Shown here: piece by piece, positions 12,551-24,815 of the stretch
How positions within the stretch are numbered: the stretch's first letter is position 1
Layout: every line of letters begins with the position of its first letter
From: Megaleporinus macrocephalus
Lineage: Eukaryota; Chordata; Actinopteri; Characiformes; Anostomidae
DNA: 64,000 bases
Assembly (NCBI GenBank): GCA_021613375.1
Contig: CM038708.1
Span: 33,599,059 to 33,663,058, forward strand
Direction: 5' to 3'
Notes under the pieces: model-generated
The model's database searches: none
Told to the model about the DNA's origin: nothing
What the model saw: only the letters and a program-made list of their open reading frames with translations
Position numbers and translations under genes: made by a program

Positions 12551-13053
12551 TGTAACTTTTTATATGCTTCATTGTGTTTAGTGCTGGGTTCAATTGTTAA
12601 CTGTGTGAACTTCATCTATAAATTACTGCTCTGACCATGTTATTTAAATTGTTTGCCTTCAGAGCAAACACTCTTAAATAAAACGGCTACCATGCACTGT
12701 TATCTTAAAGTATCTTTAAGGTCACCACTGACTCAAATCTGTTCTTGCTGACCTTTGTGGTAATTGCACCCTCAGACTTTTTGCAGTGAACAAGCCAGAG
12801 CGCAGCTAGCTTTGAGATGTATGCCATTTCAAAATTGGTCCCACTGTGAAAAGTAATTACATTTGTTATTGTTAGAGTTTGTGATATAAAGCCCTTCTTG
12901 TAGGAATGTATGTGCCAGTGTGTGTCAGTATCAGTCTACGGTCGAGTTCTTGAAATATGCTTTCTTTCAGAGATACTACTGTTAACTGAATGTGCAGTCG
13001 TCACGTTAGTAGGTGAATATTGCAAACAACATCTGGTGTGTCAGTGAATACAC

Positions 13054-13357
13054 TCTATTAGGGTTAGGGTTAGATTAGGTTAGGGTTTAGGGATAAGGTT
13101 AGGGTTAGGATTAGGGTTAGAATTAGGAATAAGGTTAGGGTTAGGGTTAAGGTTAGGATTAGGGTTAGGTTTATGGTGAGGATTAGGCTTATGGTTAGGG
13201 TTAGTATTTAGTGTTAGAGTTAGGTTTAGGGTTAGGGTTAGTATTTAGTGTTAGAGTTAGGTTTTGGATTAGGGTTGAAATTAGGGTTAGGTTTAGGGAT
13301 AAGGTTAGGGTTTAGTGTTAGAGTTAGGTTTAGGATTTAGTGTTAGGGTTAGAGTTA
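13054..13357 (+). repeat. TTAGGG-like interstitial array, left part
   Basis: Many TTAGGG units mixed with TTAGGTT, ATTAGGG, GGGATAAGG and TTAGAGTTAGG. A longer unit with TAGTATTTAGTGTTAGAG appears twice (about 13194-13262). The array resumes on the far side of the LINE at 15181. Confidence 0.9.
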
Positions 13358-15180
13358 GGTGAAATCCTTCAGGGCAGTTAACCCACGCAAGGCTCCAGGT
13401 CCTGATGGTGTACACAGTCGTGTACTCAAAGCATGTGCCAACCAGCTGGCTGAGGTTTTCACTGACATCTTTAACCTCTCCCTAAGACTGTCAGTGGTTC
13501 CTACGTGCTTTAAAGAAACCATCATTGTTCCAGTTCCCAAGAAACCTTCTGTCACCTGCCTGAATGACTACCGCCCTGTTGCACTGACATCAACAGCTAT
13601 GAAGTGCTTTGAGCGGCTGGTCAAAGCTCACATCTGTTCTATGCTTCCTGCCAATATGGACACTCACCAGTTTGCATACCGCTCCAACAGATCCACAGAC
13701 GACGCCATCGCACTAACTGTACACACTGCTCTCACACACTTGGACAGAAAGAACACGTATGTGAGAATGCTGTTCATAGATTACAGCTCAGCATTCAACA
13801 CAATCATTCCAGCCAAACTCATCCCAAAAGCTCAAAGACTTGGGTTTGAACTCTCATCTCTGCAACTGGATACTGGACTTCCTGACGAGCAGACCGCAGG
13901 TGGTGAGGGTGGGTGACTGAATCTCTTCTACTCTGACTCTGAGCACGGGGGCCCCCCAGGGATGTGTACTCAGCCCCCTCCTGTACTCCCTGTACACTCA
14001 TGAATGTGTAGCCAAACACTCCTCCAACCTCATCTTCAAATTCGCTGATGACACTACAATCCTAGGCCTCATCACAGATGGAGATGAAACAGCCTATAGA
14101 GACGAGGTCAGCACTCTGTCAGAGTGGAGCCACGACAACAATCTCCGTCTAAACATCAGCAAAACGAAGGAGATGATTGTGGACTACAGGAAGCAGCAGA
14201 AGGGTGGTCACTCTCCCCTTTACATCAACGGGGCTGAAGTGGAGAGAGTCAGCAGTGTTAAGTTCCTCGGCGTTCACCTCTCTGATGACCTCACCTGGTC
14301 CCTCCACACTAACACGATTGTGAGATGTGCCCGTCAGCGTCTCTTCTTCCTGCGCAGGCTCAGGAAGTTTGGACTGCCTCCTGATCTCCTCACCAGCTTC
14401 TATAGATGCACTATAGAGAGCATCCTAACGAGCTGCATCACTGTCTGGTTCGGCAGCTGCACTGCCTGCGACCGCAAGGCCCTAAAAGGAGTGGTGAGGA
14501 CAGCAGAATACATCATAGGCAACAAACTACCAGCCTTACAGGACATCTACCAGTCCCGCTGCCTGAGGAAAATCCAGAAGATCAGGTCAGACAGCGGTCA
14601 CCCAGCACACGGCCTGTTCACTATACTGCCATCAGGCAGGAGATTCCGCAGCATCCAGGCCAGAACAACCCGCCTACTGAACAGCTTCTACCCTCAGGCT
14701 GTCAGACTTCTGAACAAACTGTGAGGCTGAAAGACCCCAATACCGTTCACTCGACCACTGCTACATTGTACACTTTATATTATTTATTCTGATATCGCTG
14801 CTATGGACAATATCACTAAGTCACTTTAAATAGATATATCTTCTTAGAACCTGCGTATGCAAAAACAATATGGACAATATCACTAAGTCACTTTAAATAG
14901 ATATATCTTCTTAGAACCTGTTATGCAAAAATTTTTCACAGATGTCCTCCTGTATATCTTGTGTATGTTTTGTATAGTCCTTTAAATATTTCAGTTATAA
15001 CTATATGTATATTTTCTAGCTTATTTTTACTTTAATATTGTCTATTTATTGTATGTTTGCACTGTTTTACGTTTATAATGCTGCCCTGCTGTAGAGTTAA
15101 TCTGAACCTCACCCCAAGCATTTCAATGCATGTTATGTCCTACATGATGTGCAAATGACAAATAAACTTGAAACTTGAAA
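13358..15180 (+). mobile_element. 5'-truncated non-LTR retrotransposon (L2/Rex1-like), broken RT
   Basis: The RT domain begins with [20 protein letters not shown] at about 13382 and continues through [35 protein letters not shown] and [14 protein letters not shown] frameshift at about 13855 and a TGA near 13916 break the frame just before STGAPQGCVLSPLLYSLY. The catalytic box follows as FADD at about 14042, and the C-terminal part is open from 14173 to 14724. A 3'UTR ends in a short repeat tail (AAACTTGA units). Reverse transcriptase of this kind copies its own RNA at a nicked target. The family name is from general resemblance only. It is 5'-truncated and inserted in the TTAGGG-like array. 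Confidence 0.9.
14803..14936 (+). repeat. 67-bp tandem duplication in the LINE 3'UTR
   Basis: ATGGACAATATCACTAAGTC begins at 14803 and again at 14870. The two copies are nearly identical until about 14930. Confidence 0.95.
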
Positions 15181-15237
15181 CTAGGCTTTGGTGTTAGTGT
15201 TAGAGTTAGGATTAGGGTAAGGGTTAGGGTTGGCTGC
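15181..15237 (+). repeat. TTAGGG-like array, right part
   Basis: GGTGTTAGTGTTAGAGTTAGG and following units match the left array, so the LINE interrupted one array. Confidence 0.85.
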
Positions 15238-17400
15238 TCTGTACTGTCCCTCACAAAGAAGCGGTCCAGATAGAAATGTAAAACAAAATATTAAAATTGA
15301 GACTGACACCTCAGCCACTGGGATCCTACAGAAGACTGCGATGGTTCATTAAACAGCACAGGATCCAGTTGTCCCTGCATCTTCTGTTCCACAATCTCTG
15401 CTACTGCCCATCTGCTGTAAGTCTTTAGCACTTCAGCTTGAACCGGCAGTTAAACTGCTCTAAACTAACATGCGTCCCTTATGAAAGCAGACGTTTTATT
15501 GTCTTTCTAAGTGAAAGAAGGTTTCTTCATCCAGAAACATACGTCCACACCTTTAAATACACAAATACTGTTTATTTACAAAAATAAATCAAAGCATGCA
15601 CCAGGCACTATTTGTTTATTTTGCTTGTTAAATTAGTAAACAAACAGAACTGATGCAGTAAAATGTGCAGAGCAAAGTCCCCTAATGTTCTCAGTAAAGA
15701 ATGTGTAACTTATTCTCACTTTAATGAACACAACATGTCATTTGACCATAGATGTTCAAACTTCTGCATAAGCACAGAAAGTTGGAAGGTGACGGGGGTC
15801 GCACACCCGAGCAGACTGAGGCTAAAAGCATCTTTCCTGAGGGGACAGCGCTAGTTTCCTGAAGGGTCAGAGGATCTTAGAGTCTGTGGCCACCTGTTTC
15901 AAGGCCTTGTCTCCTGTGGAATCCACAAAGGTCCCTACCTGCGTTTAAAATGACTATGTTATTATTGAATAGATCAGCCCTGAATAGTGATTAATACAGC
16001 AGCGTCATTGGCATTCAACAGTGTGTCCTCATTAGCTTTGTGTTTGACCCCGCTGAGGTTATGGAAATCTCCATGTGGCCACAAAGAGGAATGCTTAATG
16101 GAAAAATGCTAAATAAACTGAGATTTCTTCTCCTCTCTCCCGGCTCTTCTTATATAAGTAATGATAAGAATGATGATCGCCCTATTCTGACAATCATAAG
16201 TTCACAAAGGCAGCATGTTAACTGTGAGAAGTCACATGTTTTGTTGATTTTCTATAAAAAAATAAGTTTCTCTATCAAAAATGTCTCCAAACTTTCCCCA
16301 AAAACTCTACTTATTCATTTCTTTTTACATGTAGAAAATAAAGGGAATAAAATATGCAGGAACTTTTGGCACAGGTCACATGTTAAATTGTTAAATATGA
16401 ATAATATGAATAAACAGCCATGCATTTAAATGTGCAGAAGAGTGTTCACTGTAGAGGATGGGTATCATTTAATGGGGCATCCAAACTCTTCTCTACATAT
16501 GACTGTATGTATATCATTGCATAGCAGTATTTACAGCAGAAGCGTTCACTTTAAAAGTAGCTTTTGTTTTTCTGTTAGTGTGCCTATGCTATTGTACAGC
16601 GCTATACATTCTACACTGGGTTTAAAACTACTTGCGTATTTAGGCATGTAGAATCATGCTGTGTTTTTCTATCACTGTAAAAATTGAAAGAGGCTCCCGT
16701 CATTGTTGGATGTGCTCTGGCTTTTCTTTTCCAGAGAGAGCACACAAGCTCATTCAGAGCACAATATAAGCACTTAATGTCGTTGCTCTCAGATAGCAGA
16801 CAGTTTTGGGCCAGGTCGGGCCCTCGTATGCGAGCGTTAGCGGACTACTGGAAAGATTTTAGGCATACAGATTTATATGGATTTACCTCATGTCTTTATC
16901 TGTCATAACATTTATCTTTAAATGTTGTCAACCAATGATGTAGTTGGGCCAGATCAGTTCTACTCACTTTAGAGTGTCTGGGCCAGATCTAGGCCAAATA
17001 CTCAACCATATACTGGACCATATTTTTATTCATGCACTTTCTTTGTTAAATCACATTCTTTACATATCACATAAATACTATAATGGCACTAAGCAATCAA
17101 GGATAAGAATGGATAAGAATAGATTAAACATACTTGGAACTTGCACTTCATGAACGTATAAATTATAAATTAAACTCAGACACAACAACTGCAGTTGAAA
17201 CAACTGATTTTACAAGCTCAATGAAGATTTTTGGGCTGAACAGGAGCTTCTAATGTGACTAACAAGTGGAGCAATTGAATGCTGTGATTGTATTTGAATG
17301 GCTTCATTACCATTGTTTTTAAATGTGATGATCTGTGGATGTGGTCTACAGGTGGTCTACCTCTGCCTCTTGAGCAGTAAGCCAGAGGAGTCTCCTTTCA
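15238..17400. other. Intergenic DNA, no gene seen
   Basis: Short frames at 15663, 16040, 16430 and 16684 have no motif I recognise. No clear repeat ends. Confidence 0.4.
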
Positions 17401-17667
17401 GCATTCACTTGAAATAACCCGCTCGCAGTGCAACGAGACATGAGGCCTGTTTCGCGACCAGTTCGGAGTGATATCAGCAGTCCCAGTTTGGCCACACTCC
17501 AAATGTAAACGAATCCCCGGTCTGGTTAATGTATGTGTGCATAAAACAAGCATGTTTGAGTGTGCAGCTATTTTAACCCACAGCAGACTGCTTTGAGCGT
17601 TCACTCGCTTGATTATGCAACCAGCTGAGTGGACTTAATCGCTTCTCTTATTCAGATAGCGCAGCTC

Positions 17668-17798
17668 CCTATAAATAGAATGGTTCTGAAGAAACAAAGA
17701 TGGCCGCCTCCACAGGCAATAAATAACCACAAGTGGGATCCATAGCTGCTCTTACAGTTCTGCTTCCCTGACTTCTGCTTGCACTTGAAACGGTAAGT
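17668..17798 (+). promoter_or_regulatory. Candidate TATA promoter with downstream splice donor
   Basis: CTATAAATAG at 17670-17679 is a strong TATA box. About 20-25 bases on is AAGATGGCCGCC, a YY1-type initiator match. ACG|GTAAGT at 17792/17793 is a near-perfect donor, so a noncoding first exon of about 90 bases is possible. The ATG there gives only MAASTGNK and a stop. No partner exon is known. Confidence 0.3.
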
Positions 17799-17929
17799 GT
17801 AGGCAGGTACCTACCTCGCTGTGGAAGTCTCATGAGCAATCCTTGTCTCATGAATAAACCTTTCATAAATGGTGAACGAGCCTGGCGCTGTAGCTGCAGG
17901 TGTATCATGAGTTCATATCATGCAAAGTA

Positions 17930-20745
17930 AGTAAAGTTGATGTAGTATGGAAAACATGGTATTCACTCTTTACTCCGGTACAGTCAGTATATGGAAATAT
18001 GCAGCAAACAGCCTGTTTCGAAATCATTGTTTTTGTAACATCATGAGAACCAGCTCATTTACATATACACTCTTAAACCTAAATAACCATTTGATGCACA
18101 ATCTGGGTCAAAAGTGAAATTTTATTTTTCTGTATATTTGCAATAAATTAATTAAATCATTCAAGCTTCCATGAATTTCTAAATTTACTTGTTTTTGATC
18201 TACACAAATTCTGATTTTAGTTTTATTGTTTTATACCTTTTTAATAAAAAGAATTTTTATATCGCTGCCCTTCTAATGCACAACATGAATTTGTATTCTA
18301 TGGAATTTGAGAGGAACTATTGACATTTGTAAACATTTGCAGTCAGGAACATATTCACAAATAAATATTTTGTTCATGAAGTAAAGAAACAAGAATTAAA
18401 AGATCATTCAAGGTCAAAAACAAGATTTCTAATGAACATGTGGAACATTAAATAATGAAATAAACAGATTTCAATAGATATACCAATGAGACACTCAGCA
18501 ATACATTAAATATCAAGTTTGACCCATGCTGAGCATTAGAAAGGATCTGCCCAGCTTGTGCATAAAAAGATTAAGGTTTAGTGTGGCTGTATTGTTCTCT
18601 ACTGTATATGCACACTTGTTATGAATGACAAACTCCACAGAGTTTGAGAGAATTGGTGGATAGTACAATTTACTCAATTTCAATTTAAGAAATTAATCTT
18701 AAAGAATTATTTATGGTCAAACGATTGCAGTTACTGTAATTTGAATGGTTAAAGCCAAAAATGCAATATCATACTATGCATCTGTATATACCGTATGTCT
18801 AAAATGATCTGTTAGAGCTCTTTTGTCTTAAGCCCCACTTCCTGATGAGTCCAGTCTACTCTGATAGGTCAGCTCACCCACTCTATACTAACTGGTCAAG
18901 TTCGGTCCACGCATCACTGTAGCTATTTTAGTTTTAACCAGGGTCCAACCCTGAAAATACTTTGGGGCTTTAAGGCTGTTTACATGCAAAACACACTAAA
19001 GGAAGATGTACCCTTGAGGGTACCACCGTGTATGTTGCAGATATCTTTTTCCTGAGAGTGTAGGGTTAATTATCATGAATAACTTTGACATGTGTTTTGT
19101 AATGAGAAAAGAAGTTTCACAGACTGACAGTCTGACAGGAAGTACATTTATATAAACAGTCCAGACGCTGCTGTATTTTGAGTAAACAGATTTTCTGTTG
19201 TTTTCTGAATTTTAAAATGCCCATATATAGTAATTAACCATATTACTAATGTGGTAGATATGGGTTAGGTTGGAAAATGCTAGAGTCCAGTGATCAGATA
19301 GGTTTCTAATTAATGAATGTGAAGTAATGCTGTTTTCTTTGGTGAAGAGGTACAAAATTTTGAGTGAAAGTTTAAGGAAGGGTCTCTAGGCTAACTGAAC
19401 GTTTGCTGTCCATGTTACATGGAGGCGGTCATATGGGTGGGATGAAACATGATATCGTTGGTTACTACTATAAGTCTCTGCCTACTGGTGCGCAGTGATG
19501 TAATTAAAACTAAAACTAAAACTTTTTAGTGGCTAAAATGACAGGAAAGCAGGAATATTGTGCCTTATTCACCAATATCTTCCTAAAGTTTTCCTAAATT
19601 CGCTCTTTAGCAAATCTTGTTTTCTATATAAAAGATCAACATCAGATTCATATTCTTAAACTACAGGATTGTTTGCATCTTTGTGCTCTTGAGTGTATGT
19701 AGATTCTGGTCGTACCTGAGAACAAATCCCAAATAAGAAAACGTGGTGAATGTCAGAATCTTCCTAAAAACTGTGTAAGTGGGTATTAAGCAGTAATGTC
19801 CTCTTAAGAGCAGTTGGTGTGTTTTAAATTATTAATCCAGGGACATAAAGTAACATGAATCTATGAAAACTAATATGTAAAGAGATGAAGCTGATTTGTA
19901 AATCAGGTAAGAATATTGCTTCAATATTGAAGATGTACTGTTTTGACCAAAGGAAGCTGGAATGGCCCAATCACTGAATCAATGCACCCTTTCATAAGAT
20001 CTGGTATCTTCTTATTGTGCTTTCCTCTAATTAGCTCTTACCTGGAAGGATGTAGGCTCCACCGCTTCATTTTCATGGTGCACAGTGTCACTTTCACAAC
20101 TTCCCGGTGCCAAGTAACCCTCACCATGCCGACAGGCAAAGAGCAGCCGCTGCAGCCGCCCACACATAAAGGAGTGAGTGTGGTGACTACACTGCACGGC
20201 ACAAGATGCTTCCCACTTTATCACAATCCTGTTGGCCGGCATTCTCCATTCAGCAGATCTCTGTGTTGTCAGTAGACGCCGCAGTCTCGGAGAAGTGAAG
20301 CGATCCGTCCGTCTGCTGAGGAGTTAGCGTCACTGAAGGTCCTTGATGAGGGGAAAAAGTGAGAGGCAACACCTCCAGTAAGCAGCACATCCATAGTGGA
20401 GAGGGCAAAGGGGGATTATGGTCACACTCCTATTAAGCCCCGTCCCACTGTGGTTTAGTGCCTCTCACAGGCTTAGCGCAGATTAAGACAGGATGTGTCT
20501 GTGGGTCTGTGTGCTTGTGTTTATGTGTCATTCACACAAGTGGTTCAGTCACTGTAACATACAGTCTACTTCTTCACACTATCTCTCATTTGAAAGCCAT
20601 GATCAAGTTTAAACACTACCTATTTCAGATGTTTGAATATGAATTTAACCAGCACTATTAGTCTGTCATACTGAACATGCGCAATAATATAAAACCAGTT
20701 TTACTGCAGATGCATACAGTACAGTGACCACTATAGACATTCAGG
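17930..20745. other. Intergenic DNA, no gene seen
   Basis: AT-rich. 20090-20330 is GC-richer with a minus-strand frame that could end at a donor-like CATG|GTGAGG (about 20127), but the protein matches nothing I know. Confidence 0.4.
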
Positions 20746-21431
20746 CAGAGGCGTGATGTAATGAAGTACAAATACTTTGTTACCTTACTTAAGTAGAAAT
20801 TTTGGTTATTGTACTTATTTTTCAGTGGACTTTTTTACTACTATTTACATTTTCACACCATTATCTTTAATTTCACACGCCTTACATTTTAAAAATAGTT
20901 CATTAATCCTATTTCATTTAAGCTTGTTTTCATTTGTATTCCAGTAAAGCATATTGATAACATGCCTTTGAAGTTTGACTTTTTGCACCATTACAATACT
21001 TATTGACGACTAGTCATCATATCTTCTGCTCCATGAAACACGTGTTAATGCTCAGTAGTACACAGTTTCTTTAATATATTTACATTGTATTAAATACATT
21101 CATGTTCAATGGGCGTATATGTGGCTGAAACAGGAAGCCTAGCACATCCCAAATTTCTCAACATTAACATTTTAATATAACATCATAGTCTTCTTTTAGA
21201 AGAATGTTTTTCTGGGGAGGTGGGCTGGTGCGCTATAGACCCCTGTGGTGTGGTCTAAGCTTTTGTCCTTAATAGCATTTTTTTCCCCTTGCATTACTTT
21301 TACTTTTATACTTTTACTTGAATAAAAAAAAAAATATTGAGTTGATACTTCATCTTGTACAGAAGTGTTTTTTCACCATAGTATCTATACTTCTACCTGA
21401 GTAATGAATGTGAATACTTTTGACACCTTTG
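20746..21431. mobile_element. Non-autonomous hAT element with perfect 8-bp target duplication
   Basis: The left end CAGAGGCGTGATGTAATGAAG and the right end, read on the other strand, CAAAGGTGTCAAAAG are hAT-like terminal repeats. The flanks CATTCAGG (20738-20745) and CATTCAGG (21432-21439) are identical 8-mers, the hAT signature. The internal sequence (ACTTAAGTAGAAATT and similar) is a common fish MITE type without coding capacity. Confidence 0.9.
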
Positions 21432-22179
21432 CATTCAGGCCATATGAAATGACAAAATTGTGTAATAAACAAAATGTCAAACCAAGAGGTGTTTATTTCA
21501 AGCATTTTCTTGCAGGTTTTCTTGCAATGTCTTTGTACATGTCCCAACACTTCCAACCACGAACACAAGCTCCCCAACATCACTGTAAGAAAAACAGGGC
21601 CAGGCTTTGACGTTTCCACTTCTGTGCAGGACGCTTAGTGCAGTCTGGGTCAGACTCTATCCTTATACAGAGTCTACCAACAAATTTTTGTGCCAAACGT
21701 TTTTTCTCTCTCTAGCAGATACCAATTTGCTAAACATTTTATGAAGTAACAAAGAACGTGATTGTAGTTAACCAATAGTTAAGAACTTAAAGTGTCTAGC
21801 TTATAGATTTGTAGCTGTAAAGCTGTATAAATTAATAGATTTAGTACATTTCAGATGCCCAGACACTCTGGATGACCGATTTCTGTGGATGCAGCATATT
21901 GTGATGTCTGTTGCTCTGTGTTTAAGAAGCTGTATGGTGATCGGCGACCTGTTATTCAGAGACTTTTTCTACTGTGTTCAGGAAAAGAGCTTTTTTTGAG
22001 CAGAAATAACAGCATCCTCTGGTACTTCTTCACCACAAACACCTTACTATTGTTATATTTATTTGTTTATTTTTATATTTTTTTATTTATGCATTTAGTC
22101 ACTTGGGGACCTTTTATTAATTTTTTTCTAGACCGCTAACATTAATTTGCTCAGTAAAACACTTTTTAAACATTCAAAT

Positions 22180-22516
22180 AGCTTTTTTTTGTGGCAACCC
22201 AGTATTATTAGCAGTCATCATCTAATACCTGCTTTGACTAAATCAAGATTTCTGGGGAAGGAATTGAATAAAGTCATATAATTTCTGGGGTGTGCAGGAG
22301 AAATCTGAAACTAAACTTTTTTCTTCAAACTAGTGCACAAGATATTGTTTACTTCTTCCACAGTAAGATATTCATGTTACTTTGTGTTGTATTTACATTT
22401 ATTTACATGTGTTCTAATCATATCTGGTGTTTCTATTGGTGAAAATAAACTTATTGCTAACATAAAGGCTTTTAAACAATAATCTTAGGTGCCTAAGACT
22501 TTTGCACAATGTTTTA
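22180..22516 (+). mobile_element. 3' remnant of a Tc1-like element
   Basis: AAAATAAACTTATTGCTAAC followed by GCCTAAGACTTTTGCACAAT resembles the end of fish Tc1 copies. There is no transposase frame and only one end is visible. Confidence 0.5.
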
Positions 22517-22517
22517 T

Positions 22518-22557
<40 letters not shown>
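22517..22557. repeat. (TA)n microsatellite
   Basis: TA run with one AA interruption, directly after the Tc1 end. Confidence 0.95.
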
Positions 22558-22719
22558 GACTATATCATTGTGTCCCACTTACAATATCAGTCCTCCACTT
22601 ACATCTGTTTATTAGTCAAATAAATCATGATTTCTTTTCTGGATTTTTTTGATACAAATATTTTATACTAATTATTTAAAAAACTGTTTTTGGTGTTGGT
22701 AGCGAAACATTATACATAT

Positions 22720-22835
22720 ATCAGTTTAACTTTCAGTGTAGGTCAGTGGAACCAGAGTTGTTTCAAGTGATCCTGGAGCACTTCTATTGGTTCGTTTCTT
22801 ATGATTTTTTTTCACAATGTACGACAATGTGCACA
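22720..22835. mobile_element. Palindromic MITE, copy C (partial)
   Basis: ACTTTCAGTGTAGGTCAGTGG, then GAACCAGAG and CTATTGGTTCGTTTCTTATG, match the core of copies A and B. The right half is missing and a TA run follows. Confidence 0.75.

Positions 22836-22838
<3 letters not shown>

Positions 22839-22869
<31 letters not shown>
22839..22869. repeat. (TA)n microsatellite
   Basis: TA run beside MITE copy C. Confidence 0.95.
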
Positions 22870-22974
22870 GTATATACTGTCTACATTGCATATATAATTT
22901 TATCTATCATGTCTTAATCTGCCCTATATATACTTAATAAAGTATTTCGTACAAATAAAAAAAGAATATAACAT

Positions 22975-23118
22975 ATATAACGGGGGTGTTTTCCTTCTGC
23001 ACTAACTCCGGTTTTCCTACATGCGCTGTGACTCTCTGACTGGAGAAGCTGAGAAGCTGTCATGTGACTCGGTCTCGTGACGTGTTGTTGCCTCGTGACG
23101 CTCCAGCTGAGGAGGCAG
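22975..23118 (+). promoter_or_regulatory. ATP6V1H: ATP6V1H promoter and probable noncoding exon 1
   Basis: This is a GC-richer, CpG-bearing, TATA-less stretch inside AT-rich DNA, 1.6 kb upstream of the start-codon exon. It holds GTCATGTGAC at 23059-23068, one base from the palindromic CLEAR/TFEB element GTCACGTGAC, and two copies of CTCGTGACG (23074-23082 and 23092-23100), the first extending to a CRE-like TGACGTG. A good splice donor (GGCAG|GTAGGT) at 23118/23119 could end a 5'UTR exon that joins the acceptor at 24682. The exact start of transcription cannot be read from sequence. Confidence 0.6.
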
Positions 23119-24682
23119 GTAGGTTGAGGGGTAGCCGCTGAACAGTAAACATTAATATTAATATTAGTTTTTATCTGTAAGATATTTTGATGACATGGTG
23201 TCTGTCAGAAGCTATTTCTTATTCGCTGCTGTGAGAACTGAACACTGTAACAGAAACATGTCTGTTTGTCTACGAAGATAGTTTAACCGTCTCGGCTGCG
23301 TTAGCCAGCTAGCTAGCTTCCTCACAATGTCAGGAAAATGTCTTTAGCTACAGACAGACAGACATCTCTGTCTGATACACGTTTACATTTTGTGTCATCG
23401 TTTCGGAACAGCATAACCACGTAACGAGTCAGAAATGAGTGTAAATGCGCTGTAATGTTGATATCTGTCAGTTGATAAACCAGCTAGCATACTGCTGCTG
23501 CAGTAGCTAAATTTCAGGTTACCGTATAGCTCAGACAGTTTGCTGGAAAAGCTCTACTGCTGGCTTTCTGAAGTTAGCTTCTTAATCCAATTCCCCGTTC
23601 CTCCTTAAATGCTGCAGTAGTTACAGTCTAGCGCTTCAGCCACGTTTTCCTTTATGTTTACGCTCAATAACGGACATAGCAGACAAGCTAGCAGTGAAAG
23701 CAGGAGGATGATGAAGGTGAAGGAGGCAGATGAACCAGCTGTCAGTAACAGTTAACTAACTTCCTCGTTGTAGCAGAATTTGGCTACATTGTTAAGCAGC
23801 CCTGGTCAGTCTCTGCAGATTTACTTCACCGCTGTGATACAGTGAGAAATAAACCACCTTAGGTCTCGAATATTGTGTGGAAGATTTCAGTTATATGTCA
23901 CTGACATTTCATTACGTTTTTAGAAACTCTAGTCGAAGGTGCAGAGATATTTTCCGTCGACATCTACATGTTCGTCCACAACACTGTCTCTACTGTATGA
24001 ATCAAGAACATATCTAGTAAAGATCTCTCTGATATACCCTTGACCGAGGGGATTGTGCAGTAGAGGCCCTAATTTAGTTTTTTAAATACGTAGAATTAAG
24101 TGGTTTAGAGTGGTTTGATGTAGAAAATATTGTAAATATCAAATGTCATGGTGTTATATTTTGTGATATTGTATCGAATCCGAAAAACATAGTATAGATT
24201 TTTAATTAATAGTTTACATGTAGAGATTTGTGGCAGATAGCACAACAAACGTCAACATAAACAAGTAGTGTAAGGGTGCACTGCTAACTTTAGCGTTAGC
24301 AAGTATTTTCCTAAAATTAATAAATAAATAAAATAAATAATAAATCTCGGCACATATATGTATCATATCAGCAGGTTTTTCTGATAGAGACCTAGTTTGA
24401 TGTTTCATGTGATATCTTCGCTCTAGAGTGAGTGTTCACAGTGGTTGTGATTGGAACCAGACATCGAGAGTTTAATGCCTGTAAAGTTTCCTCACAGACA
24501 GTTATTACTGAGTCGGGTTATAAATACACTACTTGATGCCACAGTTGTCTGCAGTAGATGTCGTGGTGGAACATCCCCCAGCTAACTGACTAATTAGTTC
24601 TGAAGCTGTTGTTGTTGCTTTACAGTGTGTAGGCATGTACAGTGAAGTCATTCTTTATTTTCTCTTCTGAAGTTTTTTTTAG
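23119..24682 (+). other. ATP6V1H: ATP6V1H intron 1 (5'UTR intron, inferred)
   Basis: Bounded by an inferred donor GTAGGT and the acceptor before exon 2. No further gene or clear transposon is seen. Confidence 0.55.
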
Positions 24683-24815
24683 GTTAAGTATTAAACAACA
24701 GTTATTTGAAAATGGACATCCGAGGAGCAGTTGATGCTGCTGTCCCAACAAATATCATTGCAGCCAAGGCTGCTGAGGTCCGCGCTAACAAGGTCAACTG
24801 GCAGTCCTACCTGCA
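24683..24815 (+). CDS. ATP6V1H: ATP6V1H exon 2 (start codon)
   Basis: The acceptor is a T-run followed by AG at 24681-24682; the 5'UTR covers 24683-24711. The ATG is at 24712 and codons 1-34 plus two bases of codon 35 follow, ending CTG CA before the donor GTGAGT. The segment includes the highly conserved [18 protein letters not shown]. Confidence 0.95.

Noticed and set aside
11205..12593. Long minus-strand frames rich in Tyr, Thr and Cys
   Set aside because: They are translations of the AGTAT/AGTAC repeats and the 42-bp minisatellite.
13359..13916. 185-codon frame as a live reverse transcriptase gene
   Set aside because: It ends by frameshift before the catalytic FADD box, which continues in another frame after a stop; the element is broken and 5'-truncated.
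20027..20242. Minus-strand frame with a donor-like CATG|GTGAGG, possibly a first exon of a neighbouring gene
   Set aside because: The protein is not recognisable and no second exon was found. It is too weak to call.
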